Assembly (NCBI RefSeq): GCF_029784135.1
Contig: NC_073746.1
Location: 147,130,556-147,194,555, forward strand
DNA length: 64,000 bases
Direction: 5' to 3'
Source: Toxorhynchites rutilus septentrionalis
Taxonomy: Eukaryota > Arthropoda > Insecta > Diptera > Culicidae
Positions 10,066 to 21,285 of this stretch are shown here, one piece after another (position 1 is the stretch's first letter; every line of letters starts with the position of its first letter). The notes below the pieces were generated by a model, which did no database searches, had not been told where the DNA came from, and worked only from the letters and a program-made list of their open reading frames with translations. The position numbers were made by a program, and so were the translations under genes.

Positions 10066-11068
10066 TTAATCATTTTAAGATAGCGTGGAATACTTTGTCA
10101 GTTTATCAAACGCCTGCAGAAATTTGATTACCGCCTATTCCAATAAGTGTGATCTGTATCATAGAAACCACTCTCCAATTAACAAATAAAATAAACCACA
10201 TAAAGTAAGCCACCATGTGTGTCTCAAATCTTCGCTTTCGTACAGCTTTCGCCACAGTTTACACAATATCAAATGTAAATTCGACTTCGACTTACCTCTC
10301 CCGATGTTATATGGCTGAAGTAGCAGATGGTGAAAATTTCGAGGAAAACTAAGCCAACACAGCGTGGTCTCCTGCATAAATCCTCACGTTGGCTTTCGTC
10401 TGATTTCAGAAAACATCCGTAGGGCGAATAATTTTTTTTTCTGTTGCATACTTGACGCTGAAGTAGCTTGCTTGAGAAAATTCTGTGGAAGAAATTTGCA
10501 AAATTATCTTTTTCAAGATACACTCATCATGAAACGATGGAAGATTGAAACAAAATCAAAGCTCATTGAGTGTTATATAATATCGGTAGATAATTTTGGG
10601 ACGGCATTGCTTTATCGTATAAACGATTCGATAGATGATGGAGAAAGCGAATGAAACAGTATGGAAAGCTTATCTCATTTTTCAATCACCACCACATTAA
10701 AGTCAGTAACATTTTGTAAAAATAATCATCGAAGCATGATTTTATTCATTCAGCTTCATTCGCCGTTGCTTATGAAATTCTCATTTCTCATGATTGACCA
10801 GCATTCATGTGAGGGCATAGACCTGGCATAAAAAATTAGAATGGGATAAAAAAAACAATTATTTTTGCTCATAAACAAGAGCAAAATTAGTGCGGTGGAA
10901 AGAGAAATGACTTCCCTTTCCTCATCATATGTAGCACCCAAATCAACTCCCGCTGTGCACACATCAGGATACGGAATCTACAGCCAACGTCTGCAGGCAC
11001 TGTCACTTTACACTTTACAAACAAAACAGTTGATCCACAAAAAATGCGCTATTCCACCAATAAAAAAA
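10066..11068. other. No gene recognised
   Basis: Mixed AT-rich sequence between two elements. I see no repeats matching others in the window and no assignable coding frame. Confidence 0.45.
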
Positions 11069-11270
11069 TCTATAAATATGAAAATCTCGTGTCACGGTGT
11101 TTGTTACCGAACTCCTCCGAAACGGCTCGACCGATTTTGATGAAATTTTACTCAAAATACTTGGTAGGTATGAGAATAGGTTGTAAACTATATATGATAC
11201 CGGAAGGATACCGATAACCATACATTTGATACCGAATAGGGTGGCTCTATTCAGAAAAAAAGATCTGGAT

Positions 11271-12215
11271 ATTTTGACGTAGGATTACGTCTTTCGGGAA
11301 CATATTGGGGTACAAATTGAAAATCGAGAATCGAGCACATCGCTAAAATTGTCCAATTTCAAACGCTTATTGCTCAGTCATTTCATGATGAATTGATGAA
11401 ATTTTTGCGTCAATCGATTTCAGCACTCCATAACAGTTTTTTATATTGAATAAAATAATATATATCATTAAACTAACTATCAAATAATTGAAAAATCTCA
11501 ACCTCCATCCTAACGGAAATACTCACCTATGATTGGTCGAAATTGACGACACATGCGGCGATTCCCTAACAGAGACATCAAAACCAAGCTGCCTAGGGGA
11601 AATCGGCATTGCAAATACATGAAAGTAGGGGGAGCTTTTGCTCCCGCCGAGATGTGTTCCCAAACAGAGACATCAAAATCAAGCTGCCTGATGGAAATCG
11701 ACATTACAAATACATGAAAGTCGGGGGCATTTTTATATTGCAAGTAAGAAGAGTGATACGAATAATTCTAGCAAATAAAATTTAAATTTGGAACTTTAAT
11801 GTTGGTTGCTTCGTGAAACTCCATATCAATGTCCGATCGTGTATTGTGAAAAATTTAGCGCAAGGGTAGGTGTAAAATTGTATACGATTTTTTTTCTTTA
11901 TTTCATCAATACATATCACAAGAGGCATCTCGTCTAGGATCATAGAGGGCGGTTCTCATCATATCTCATTCCACTTCGGTATCCTTTATCTGATACGCAC
12001 CATCCAACGACTGTTTAACATCCTTCTGTCATCATCACCCGTTAAACACTGGTGGAATGAACAAACAATACCCAACAACCAAATAAAACGGCCCTTTTCA
12101 GGTCCACCTAATCATTATCAAAGAGTTTAACGATGTAATCATCCAAAATCAACAGATAACCTAATGGAATCCTACGTCAATTATGCGGTCGTGTCTCGGA
12201 CACAACCCTCCTGTG
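11271..12215 (+). mobile_element. Helentron-like element, subfamily III, nested in Helitron A
   Basis: The 5' end is TTTTGACGTAGGATTACGTC (palindrome at 11,276-11,291). The 3' end is ATCCTACGTCA at 12,169-12,179, then the hairpin GTGTC-TCG-GACAC at 12,191-12,203 and a T-run from 12,218. Helitron B lacks this insert at the corresponding place (near 17,331), giving an empty site rich in T. A histone-type 3' stem-loop is inside. No protein is recognised. Confidence 0.75.
12090..12105 (+). other. Histone mRNA 3' stem-loop-like sequence
   Basis: GGCCCTTTTCAGGTCC has the length, TTTC loop and layout of the replication-dependent histone 3' hairpin, with one stem mismatch, followed by ACCTAA. It sits in HLE III without recognisable histone coding sequence upstream, so only the 3' end of the captured gene remains visible. 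Confidence 0.6.
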
Positions 12216-12379
12216 ACTTTTTTTTTCAAAAATTTGACTTCATACCATACATATAACCTTAAATTTTGACCCCAATTCCCTATTTTTAAGTGCGATTTTA
12301 TTATTTTTGTGTCAAAAATATTCTAATAATTTAACCGTTGTTCGTTTTTTCAACTGAACGAATTCATTTAAGTTGTTGA

Positions 12380-12600
12380 ATGACTGATGGCGTAACGCCC
12401 ACTTCATTGAACATCCACAAATACACAAGTAACATCAATTCATCTAAAGCAGGGAGAATCTCCGACGAGCTGGAAGACTTTTTGAATGAGCACAATGAGT
12501 TATCCAAATTCTTCAAATCACATTTGCTCGGATTACAAAATGACAATCACGCTATTGCCATCAACCCTGATAAAACATAAGCTGGAGAGCACGTGTGTAG
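12380..12600 (+). pseudogene. Helitron RepHel fragment, N-terminal region (Helitron A)
   Basis: The frame includes NSSKAGRISDEL, DFLNEHNELSKFFKSHL and INPDKT, then a stop, with AGEHV continuing after it. Helitron replicases carry an LNExNPxxxxFK block and a PAGEHxRRFNAP-like block upstream of the Rep motifs, and the order here agrees. The homologous fragment in Helitron B (17,512-17,742) reads through the AGEHV part. It is truncated on both sides. Confidence 0.65.
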
Positions 12601-12721
12601 ATCCAAAGCACAAGCGCTGCTGGACTCATGATAGCACGGTGACACGAGAAATTTAATGCGAAGAAAAAACAATAATCTGGAATTCATCGTTCACACACAC
12701 CGTTCATACGACCCTCGCTAT

Positions 12722-12806
12722 GTTCTTCTTCAATGGCACTAACGTTCCCAAGGTTTGCCTTCTCAACGTAGTATTACTTGCGTCATTTTTATTAGTAAAT
12801 AGTTGA
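12722..12806 (-). mobile_element. SINE 3' end fragment
   Basis: On the minus strand this reads ACTAATAAAAATGACGCAAG, then an ACGTTG motif and AGTGCCATTGAAGAAGAA. It matches the 3' half of the SINE at 30,499-30,772. The same fragment, more eroded, is at the homologous place in Helitron B (18,764-18,806). The tRNA-like head is missing. Confidence 0.75.
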
Positions 12807-12984
12807 TATTTCCATGACGAACAATACGCCTGGAGTGGCAAGCTCAAGAATAAGCGTGACTACAGTGTAAGTCAGAAGGGTTTCTTTAACGAACAATCTC
12901 TTGCATAAACATTAGACTAACGAGACCCCGTCACAGATACTTTATTTATTATGAACATCAGTTTTCATTTTGATTTAATATTTA

Positions 12985-13290
12985 TGAACATGCGACGAAA
13001 CAAACAGAGGGCGCGCTCGAAGGATTTTTATGTTTATCATATGGTGATTTGACATGGTCATGAAACGCCAATTCAAGCTATCGTAAGCTGTGCCAACAAT
13101 TTATGGTCGACATATACGTGAAGGTAGAGATTGAACGACTGCAATTCTTACTACACAATCAACAAAAGCGGTGCGAGGAATAATACATTCACTTGCGAGA
13201 CACTATCATGAGCAACGCCGACACAGCTTTAGTTATAGCCAGGCCAAAGCGCAATGCATTGTCATGACATTGCGCGTGTGTTCAAACACA
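12985..13290 (+). pseudogene. Helitron RepHel fragment, pre-Rep region (Helitron A)
   Basis: Translation across 13,015-13,260 gives RARSKDFYVYHMVI, then QFMVDIYVKVEIERLQF, HNQQKR and YIHLRDTIM, interrupted by stops. This matches the Helitron block before the Rep HUH motifs (S-x-DFYxYR, then LFQQFxVDMYAKIE, RLNYIRxNQ, RxExYxxLRDAI). The HUH motif itself and the helicase domain are not visible. The Helitron B counterpart is at 19,000-19,280. Confidence 0.7.
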
Positions 13291-14318
13291 AAATGAAGTT
13301 CGATCGTATTCGTCCCCACATATTGTTGGTTGTATTATGTTGAATGGAAAAAGCGCAATTTTGCATTCTGTTCAAGCTCAAGTCCAATCGAGTTGAGCAA
13401 ATGTGACAACCTTGCCACGCAATTCGACGTAAACAACATTGGTCTCCATGTTCCATTTCTATGAAGCAAAAATAGTAATGGTTTTTCTGGTGGAATAAAC
13501 ACGCAAAATTTAGCATTCAAACACATTCAAAACAATTTTAGCATCCAAACGAAATCGAATAATAATTTTCATTCAAATTTCAACAATTTAGAATTATTTC
13601 CTTAATTATGCCGATCAGATAGAGAGTGAATTGAACCACCAATACGGATGACTTATTTTGACCATTGTTTCGTGACAAGGCGAACGAATTTAAGAGTGTA
13701 AAAGTCGATTTCGATCGAATTGTAAAATCCGATCACTCATATGCATATATGAAAATTGAGTTCTACAAATCGGTGAAGAGTAATAAAAACATCCATGAAT
13801 AAAGGAAGCAATATGGCTGTGTTTCAAACTTAGATTACCGATGTGAATACTCCTCGATTGAATGACAACGATAAAATAACGCGATTCCAAACAGGCCGAT
13901 TAATCAGCTCCATTGAAGTTAGCTGGCGTATCGCTGTTTTCCAATTTATGAACGAGACCAAGCTGTTGTAAACTAAGCCATGTTGAAAATCACATGCACT
14001 TATTTTATAACAAGGGGACAGCAATAAATATTGATTTTTTATATTTCATTTTTTCTACTTTACGACTTTTTTCAGTTGACGTTTAACTTTTAAGAGATCA
14101 AACATGTCAGTTACGTTACGAAATACACCAAGAAACATCATATAACCTTTCGTTCAAATCATTTAATTCGTTTTTTTGTCGGTCACATTCGATTTGATGA
14201 TTAAAGATCGTTAAAATATTCAAACACACTTACAATACATTAGTGCGTTTCATTCAACACCCAAAATATTCACTAGAAATAATTTATTTGGCAGAACAAC
14301 GTTTGCCTGGTCAGCTAG

Positions 14319-14763
14319 TAAACTATAAAAAAGTAAAAAATCTAAATGCCACCTTCACATGAATTACATACAATTGAGAGTTTCCGCTGATTCCAATCTC
14401 CAAAAAGGCCCCGAGATATCCAGACCTGGAAAAACAAAAGAGCATTAACATTTTTAAAAAGTCAATAAATATTAACGAAAAGAATAAATTACTTAAACGT
14501 TATCCTTGAGCTGATATTCGTACTCTTCACACCTCTTCAGTGTTCCAATTTACATTCTATTTACTACGTGTTCATTTATTTACGGTACAAACTCAAAAAA
14601 ATTGTTAAATTTTATGAACAAAATGCCGCGATTCTGCACGCTATTTCATCTGTGTGAGTAACTTTCCTGTACAATACAAAAAAATAAAGCTCATCTGTAG
14701 TAGGGGAAAGTCGGGAAAGACGGACACCTCTGTATAATATATAAATTACATTTTTATTTTAAA
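14319..14763. other. Spacer between Helitron ends
   Basis: No coding frame. GGGGAAAGTCGGGAAAGACG at 14,703 resembles the GC-rich end of pogo-like elements, but no partner end was found. Confidence 0.4.
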
Positions 14764-15000
14764 CTAGCTGACCCGGCAAGCTTCGTCCCGCCCAAAATTT
14801 GTTTTTTGTTATCAATACCTTCAAACATTCACGTTTTCTTACTATGAGCAAGTTCATGTTCGACCCCGTTGAATTTACCTTTTACTATAAAATTCCTAGT
14901 ATTAAGTAGTATTAAGTTTTTCAACCACTTGCAAATAACATGTTTCTCCGTTACATGGAATAAATGTCATTTGTATGGCAGCAACCCCTTAGAGAGAGGG
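14764..15000 (-). mobile_element. Helitron 3' end fragment
   Basis: CTAGCTGACCCGGCAAGCTT at 14,764 is the reverse complement of a Helitron 3' end. It is followed by the same TTTTACTATAAAATTCCTAG string found at the 5,332 end. The two are diverged copies of one Helitron family. The inner limit is uncertain. Confidence 0.75.
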
Positions 15001-16659
15001 GTGGAGAGTCAAACCACCATAGAAACATTTATTGCACCCTAAAAGCTCAATATGCCTAATTTAGTTTCATTTGTTTGAATAATTCTCGAGTAATGCAGAA
15101 ATTTATGTTTAATTTGTATGGCAGCTATCACTATAAACATTGCACTAAGCATGCGTTATGTATGTCTTGAGCATACATTCTGAGTAGGAACAGTTGAAGA
15201 AATAAAAAGACATGGGTAAATACTCGTATGCATTAATCCAAGATGTTGCATTAATCCAAGAATCCTGATATTGTACGGTACGGTTAGGCACGGCTATTAG
15301 GATTCGTAGGCGAAATTAAAATTATAAAGACAGATAAACTTAGTTTACCTGTATCATTCAATATTCTGAAAATTTGGAGACAATCGGAGGAGAGGTTGAA
15401 TTTTGCCGAATAATTTTGAGTAATGTCATTTTATCGAATATACCCTTTAACTATTTTATTTCAGTCTAATTTCTAGTGAACATTTGTAAACAACAAGTTT
15501 ATTTCAGGAGAAAAGCGGAGTCTGCAAAATATTGAATGCTATAAGTGCAAAATATTAATTAGAAATACAATGTATTTAATGTATAATTGTTTTAGTTCTC
15601 GCATGCGGTACAACTAATAGTTTCATTTGTCAAAATTGCGCATTGTAAAGCATCATCAGTCCGTTTCATATTTATGTGTTTCATTACAACAACAATTATT
15701 GATGCTCATGTTATCTTCGAGTATAATCTCAAAAAAATATATTACACGCCATTATAAACTATAAACGAATCCGCACGCGAAGAAAAACACGAACGCTCTC
15801 AAGCTTTTTTTCCAATCTGACTCGTATGAGTTGAAAAATATCTTACTCGTCAAGTACGGCGTTCAGTCGATTCCACATTTAAATAATAAATAACAACCAT
15901 ATTTTATGTGTTTCAAGAAAAACGATTATGTAACTCTAATTTTATTTTAAAGCATTAAAGAAATTCGAGGTGTCTGAATGTACATGCGGAGATGATACAT
16001 AAAATTATGAAAGGCGATTGGATAATGCCGGCGATATAATCGGAGAGACGTAGAAAAATACCAAGGGCTGTCAATTAAAATAACTTATGAAATATCCGAG
16101 TACGTTTTTAGTATCTCTTTGCAAAATTACGTCTCCAACGCTCTTAAAACATCACTTCTAAAGAAATAATCAACAAATTATTTTATGCAGTATTTTTCGA
16201 AGGGCGACAAAAAAAATCAGAACCAAATCGGAGGTCTGTTGTTTTAAGCCGTAGAAAAAAAGCTCTCAAGGCAGAAAACTATTTTTTCTCATCCGACTTG
16301 AAATGAGTTGCATTTTGATGCCACTTTTAACCCGGATACAATACTCGAATTCGTGAAAACTGAATTATCAATCAGGAAAAGTCACCAATAATCTCGAAAA
16401 CACTTTCAGATTTCAGAGAGATACAACCAATCCCGGAAAAAAGAGCAATTTCATATCAAATAACATAATTACATAAAATTTTAAATACTCTAATAAAATA
16501 TACTACTAAGAAATTATATTTAATGTTAGAAGCTTCCATATCTTAAAAAATCCATCCTTCGATATTTTCAAAATATTTTTTATTAGAAAACTCGTCCAAT
16601 TCAACAAAGTTTGACATACAGCCGTGTAGTGCCGTGTCGGGCTCTTCAAAGTGAAGATA
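15001..16659. other. No gene recognised
   Basis: AT-rich, with no element termini recognised. Short repeats of GTATTAAG around 14,890-14,930 and AATCCAAGA around 15,235-15,260 are minor. Confidence 0.45.
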
Positions 16660-16863
16660 CAGGGTGGCGCATAAGTCACGCAACGCTCTCTGAAGAAAAA
16701 AAAATAACGATCGCGCTAAAACTATCGAGCGTGTTGGTTCCTAAGCGGTTCAGTTGTCGACTTTGTATCGTTTTTTATTCGAGAATAAAGATTTTGTATC
16801 GTGAGACATTTTTTATACGATTTTTTTTGTGCAAATCGGTTGCGTGACTTATGTACCACCCTG
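16660..16863. mobile_element. 204-bp MITE with long inverted repeats
   Basis: The left end CAGGGTGGCGCATAAGTCAC and right end GTGACTTATGTACCACCCTG are inverted repeats of about 25 bp, with one small indel. Both flanks are TA. The CAGGG start is shared with the DD41D mariners at 19,850 and 53,467, so a mariner-type transposase is the likely mobiliser. No coding capacity. Confidence 0.85.
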
Positions 16864-17122
16864 TATAATATGTTTTAAAGAATATGGAATTTCAATCCTT
16901 TCAGAAATCGTAGCACTTAAGTAAAAGTAATACAAAAATAGAAACTACGTGGACTAAATAACTAACTAACAATACTAACGATACTAAAAATAAAAAAATT
17001 AATTTTGTATAATGCTGAGTTTGTTTCCTATTAATTTGTTAATATGGAATTAAAATCCATCAATTAATCAAAGATCTCTACATTTCTTTCACTCGAAACA
17101 TCGAAATGGTCTCTATTGATTA

Positions 17123-17140
17123 GACGTCGTCCTACGTTAA
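17123..17140 (-). repeat. Isolated HLE 5' end
   Basis: GACGTCGTCCTACGTTAAAA is the reverse complement of the HLE 5' terminus with two changes. No matching 3' hairpin was found to its left, so this is an orphan or truncated end just outside Helitron B. Confidence 0.45.
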
Positions 17141-17511
17141 AAACGTTGCTTTTTTCTGATTATTGGTCTATCATTTTATAATCTTCTATATATATAAAAT
17201 TCTCGTGTCACGATGTTCGTGGTCGAATTCCTCCGAAACGGCTCAACTGATTTTGATGAAATTATCCACAAAAAACTTGGTAGGCATGAGAATAGGTCGT
17301 AATCTAGGTAGGGTGGTCCTACGCAGAAATTTTTTTTCTGAAATTTTTTATTTCTTAACTTTGGCTCAAACCATATAAATAACCTCAAATTTTGACCTCC
17401 ATTCCCTATTTTTAATCGCGATTTGAGCATGTTTGTATAAACAATATTCATAAATTGAACCGTCCTTCGTTTTTCACACAGAACGAATTTATTTACATTG
17501 TTGAATGACAG

Positions 17512-17742
17512 ATGGCGCTACATCCGCTTGATCGAACTTTCATCCACACATACGCAAGCAACCTCAATTCGTCTAAAGCCAGGCGCATCGCCTGGGAGCT
17601 GAAAGTCTTTTTGAATGAGCACAACGAATTATTGAAATTCTTCAAACCCCACTTGCTCGGATTACAAAATGAAAGTCACGATATTATTTTCAATTCTAAT
17701 AAAACACCAGCTGCAGAGCATGTGTATAGATTCAATTCGTAA
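17512..17742 (+). pseudogene. Helitron RepHel fragment, N-terminal region (Helitron B)
   Basis: An open frame reads SNLNSSKARRIAWEL, VFLNEHNELLKFFKPHLLGL and NKTPAAEHVYRFNS, matching the Helitron A fragment with extra C-terminal residues. The EHVxRFN ending fits the PAGEHxRRFNAP motif upstream of Rep in Helitron replicases. It is a remnant only. Confidence 0.65.
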
Positions 17743-17809
17743 TTCTAAAATTTGAATTATTTTAGACGAATGCACAATGACGCGAGAAATTGTGATTCAA
17801 AGAAAAAAA

Positions 17810-18713
17810 TCGAGGGATTGTATCCGAGACACGACCGCTTAGGACGTAGGACTACGCAATTTTTTTTTTTAATTTGTCGGCTTATGATTTCGGATACTAT
17901 TCGCGAATACGTCGAAATTCCATAAATAACTCTTTAGTAAAAAGTTCCGGGGACCCTGAAGATTTTTAATGGCTTGCATAGTTTTGTAGAATAATTTCGA
18001 GAAGGAACGATTCTTTACCTTTGCGAGAACAATACACTTATTGGTCATATGTCACAATTTGTTTCTTTATGTCAATTGACACATTGCACTGAGTATTTAA
18101 CGAGAGTCATCTTCTATGCATCGCCATTCAACAAGCATCAAACACGCGTCTAACAGATGCACACAGTTGCAGCGATAAAAATGAAACATCGAAACACACT
18201 TCATGTGAAATATTCGCTAGCGCTCACAGCTCGAGAGAAAACATAAAACAGAAAACGAGCAGAATAAGCGACCTTTGTTGTTTCGGGCTCAGAAAGATTC
18301 TAACATTTTTTCTCAGTGGAGATGCAATACTTATACGATTACTATGGAAGGGTGGAGTTTACTTCGCAAATATTCTCTTTTCACTATCCCCCTTCGTTGT
18401 TTCTATTCTAGCGGCTGCACAAGTTGCCCGACATTGACAGCTCTGTTCGGGAAAGCACACAAATGGACAAAACAAATGTATGGGGAAATGGGAATGCTTC
18501 CAGTTTTCATAAACTTAAACCATATAAAAACTATGGTATTGTAATGTATAGCATATCAAACAAATCTTAGACAATGTCCGATTCGATTGGTATGTAAATC
18601 GTTAAAATCTGTTCGCAGCAAAAATAGTTATTAACGTTAACTTTATTTCATAAAAACGTGACCTGTTTTCTGATTTGGCACCCTTAATGTAAGACGCAGT
18701 CCTACGTCAAAAA
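17810..18713 (-). mobile_element. Helentron-like element, subfamily IV, copy IV-1 (nested in Helitron B)
   Basis: On the minus strand the 5' end is TTTTGACGTAGGACTGCGTC at 18,693-18,712. The 3' end is TAGTCCTACGTC (17,843-17,854), then hairpin GTGTC-TCG-GATAC at 17,820-17,832 and a T-run at 17,803-17,810. Helitron A has AGAAAAAACAATAATCTGG at the matching place, so the element sits in an A-run with no visible duplication. Copies IV-2 (31,486) and IV-3 (55,212) are homologous along most of their length. No coding sequence is recognised. Confidence 0.75.
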
Positions 18714-18763
18714 CAACAATCTGGAGTTCATCGTTGACACACAGTTGTCCTAAAGTCCGCATT

Positions 18764-18806
18764 CCTAACGTAGTAATTCTTGCGTCATTTTTATTAGTAC
18801 TTAGTT
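18764..18806 (-). mobile_element. SINE 3' end fragment, eroded
   Basis: TAACGTAGTAATTCTTGCGT followed by CATTTTTATTAGTACTTAG is the reverse complement of the SINE 3' region seen in full at 30,680-30,715. It occupies the place homologous to the fragment in Helitron A. Confidence 0.65.
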
Positions 18807-18999
18807 TCGATTTTAATGCTTGTATACAGTCATGCTCTAGAATAAGTGTGACTATAGTGCAAGTCAGACGAGATTTTTCGGCGAAAAATCTCCCAGCCGT
18901 ACTGACGGAACAACGTATATTGCATAAACATTAAACAACGAGACCCCGCCACAGGTAATTCATTCATTATTAACATCATTTCTCATTTTGAATTAAATT

Positions 19000-19290
19000 T
19001 ATGGACGACAACTAGAGCAGGCGAAACAAGCAAGAAGGTGCGCTCCATGCATTTTTATTATGAATCGACATGGTCAGGACAACGCCATTCAAAGAAGTCG
19101 TTAGCTGTGCCAACAATTCATGATCGACATGTACGCTAAGGTAGAGAGCGAATAACTGCGGTTCGTACGACATAATCAACAGAAGCGATGTGAGGAAGAA
19201 TACATTCACTTGCGAGACGCTATCATGAACAAAGCCGACACAGCCTTTGCTATCGCCAGGTCGAAACGCATTGCATTATCATGACATTAC
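19000..19290 (+). pseudogene. Helitron RepHel fragment, pre-Rep region (Helitron B)
   Basis: Translation gives QFMIDMYAKVESE then LRFVRHNQQKRCEEEYIHLR and DAIMNKADTAFAIA. This is clearly the Helitron block that precedes the Rep motifs, better preserved than in Helitron A, with one internal stop. No HUH or helicase motif follows before the element ends. Confidence 0.75.
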
Positions 19291-19849
19291 AGCGTGTGTG
19301 TTCAAAGTAAAAGGACGTTTTTAATGAGCTTCATTCCGACATTACACGTCTTCAGTCCCACACGTTACTGGATGTATTCGGATGAATGGCGGAAGCGATT
19401 CAATTCTTTCTTTTTTAGTTTGGTTAGTCAACAAAATACGCCCGAGGAAATAGTTTTCCTCGGAAATTTCAAATATGCCTACTGATCTACTGCTCACCCG
19501 TATTCTCAAATCCGTTCGAGTTAGAATTACCCGTACGGATCGCAATCTTGCATTCTATAATCCGCTCAACTCAAGTTCAATCGAGTTGATCAAATGTGAC
19601 AACCTCGACATAGAAGACATCGAGATTCGGGTTTCATTTTTGTAAAGTGGACAATTTAATGGATTTTCGAGTGGAATCAGTACGCTTTAAAAACAAAAAT
19701 TATCTCTGTCATCAACTCTTAGATCTACTATGTATAGATCGTTAAAACATCCAAACACGCTTGGTAATTAATGTATAATTTTTTTTATTGAACACAAATA
19801 TTCACTTGTAATAATGTATATGGCAGAACAACGTTTGCCGGGTGAGCTA

Positions 19850-20785
19850 CAGGGTGGGCCATTTAAAGTGGAAGGATTTGTTTTTGCAATAGCAAAGTAA
19901 AGAAGTGGAATTTTAATTTTTTTTTTTGAAATTCATTTATTTTGGTCCAAGGAGATTTGTTCTAACTACTTTTTGATTATGATATCTCGTAAATGACCGC
20001 CTCTGGCCTTGACCGCAAAATGTGCCCTTTTTTTTGGCATTTTCCATCACTTTGCCCAATGTTTCCGATATATGCAATATGGCCGATATGGCAGCAATTT
20101 CTTGTCGGATATTGTCTTTCAGCGCAGCCAGGGTCCTTGGTTTACCAGTGTATACCTTGGATTTTAAATATCCCCATAAAAAAAGTCAGGAGGCGTCAAA
20201 TCAGGTGATCTCGGTGGCCAGTCATAATCGCCGTTTTTCGATATTAATCTTCCGGGGAACATTTCGCGCAATAATTTGGTCGTGGCAGTTGCTGTATGGC
20301 ATGTAGCGCCGTCCTGTTGGAACCAGTAATTTCAAAACAACACGAATTATGCGTCGGAGAGTGGTTCGAGCGATGCCTAACTCTTGCGAACGATGGCGAC
20401 CTGATGTCGATGGAGTCTCTGCAACACTGGCTCGAACGGCATCAATATTCTCGTCGAAACGTCTTGGTCGTTGTCTGGACAGATGACTGGCATTACCAAC
20501 ACTACCAGACGATATAAATTTGGCATATAATCGACGTATAGTGTTGTCTCCAGGCGATGTTTTAACTTTATTTTTATTTTTCCACGCACGTTTAGTTAAC
20601 ACAATTGAGAAGTTATTTTGAATGTACAGCTGAACAATTTCAGCGCGTTGTTTAGGTGTGTATTGTTCCATGGTTAAAATTGTACTGAAATTACGCTTCC
20701 AACGCGGTATGACATTTGTTAATCTGACATCTCTGTCAAAAGTTATGGGGTTGCCAGATGCTTCCACTTTAAAAGGCCCACCCTG
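19850..20785 (-). mobile_element. DD41D-type mariner, internally deleted
   Basis: The ends are CAGGGTGGGCCATTTAAAGT at 19,850 and ACTTTAAAAGGCCCACCCTG ending at 20,785, nearly perfect inverted repeats of about 25 bp flanked by TA (19,848-19,849 and 20,786-20,787). It encodes the N-terminal helix-turn-helix half and the last part of a transposase on the minus strand, with the central catalytic region deleted. It inserted at the 3' terminus of Helitron B. Confidence 0.85.
20222..20671 (-). pseudogene. DD41D mariner transposase, N-terminal half
   Basis: I take the start as Met at 20,671 (MEQYTPKQRAEIVQLYIQNN), the beginning of the DUF4817-type helix-turn-helix of insect mariner-like transposases. 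The frame passes through RRLYAKFISSGSVGN, RQRPRR, an AVRASVAETPSTSGR block and ELGIARTTLRRIIR. It then shifts out of the catalytic frame. In another frame the second-Asp motif (QQDGATCHT-like) is readable near 20,320, and SPDLTPPDFF near 20,195. I count 41 residues between these Asp residues. The first catalytic Asp region is missing, so the protein cannot work. Confidence 0.75.
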
Positions 20786-21285
20786 TAGTGTATGTATATT
20801 ATATGCAACGATCGTTGGGGAAGGTGAGGACTAGACATACGTAACCTTTTGGAAGCAATCTCGAAACTAGAATTGATCCTCTATAGTGGCATTCAAATAT
20901 CAATTTTAATTTCTAGTTGTGAAATTATAGCATACGAGGAATGAATGTGATTTTTTGTAGATTTTCTCAGAGATTTCATGACAAAGTTAATTAAATCTTC
21001 TTAGATATTTGAGTACAGTTTTTCAACATTTTTCTACTATTCAATTATCAAGCTTTATGCAAATTAACGATTGTCTATCTCGAATAGTTCAGAATAGAGA
21101 AAATTTAGATATAACTACATTCGTTTACACCAGGGGTTCTCAAACTGTTTTGGGCAAGAGAAAAGTTTCCAGAATTAAATCATACCTTAAACCCCCATAG
21201 CCAAATTTATTTGGAAATCATATCTTTAGTTTTTTTTTTCATACTGAATAATTATCAGTTTGAAAACATTGCAGATGGTTAAATA
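20786..21285. other. No gene recognised
   Basis: Unassigned AT-rich sequence between a DD41D mariner and a mariner fragment. Confidence 0.45.

Larger units (their letters stand above)
11069..14318 (+). mobile_element. Helitron A, degraded, with nested insertions
   Basis: The 5' end is TCTATAAATATG followed by the conserved CTCGTGTCACG block and CCTCCGAAACGGCT string typical of insect Helitrons. The 3' end is GTTTGCCTGGTCAGCTAG at 14,301-14,318, ending CTAG before T. Inside are two fragments of a RepHel gene (12,380-12,600 and 12,985-13,290), a SINE fragment and a nested HLE element of subfamily III. It is a close paralog of Helitron B at 17,185-19,849. It replicates by rolling circle when active; this copy is dead. 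Confidence 0.8.
17185..19849 (+). mobile_element. Helitron B, degraded, with nested HLE IV
   Basis: The 5' end is TCTATATATATAAAATTCTC then GTGTCACGATG and CCTCCGAAACGGCT. The 3' end is GTTTGCCGGGTGAGCTA at 19,833-19,849. Its last base and flank are interrupted by a mariner that used the terminal TA as target. Two RepHel fragments and a nested minus-strand HLE IV (17,810-18,713) lie inside. It is colinear with Helitron A, including the SINE fragment. Confidence 0.8.
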
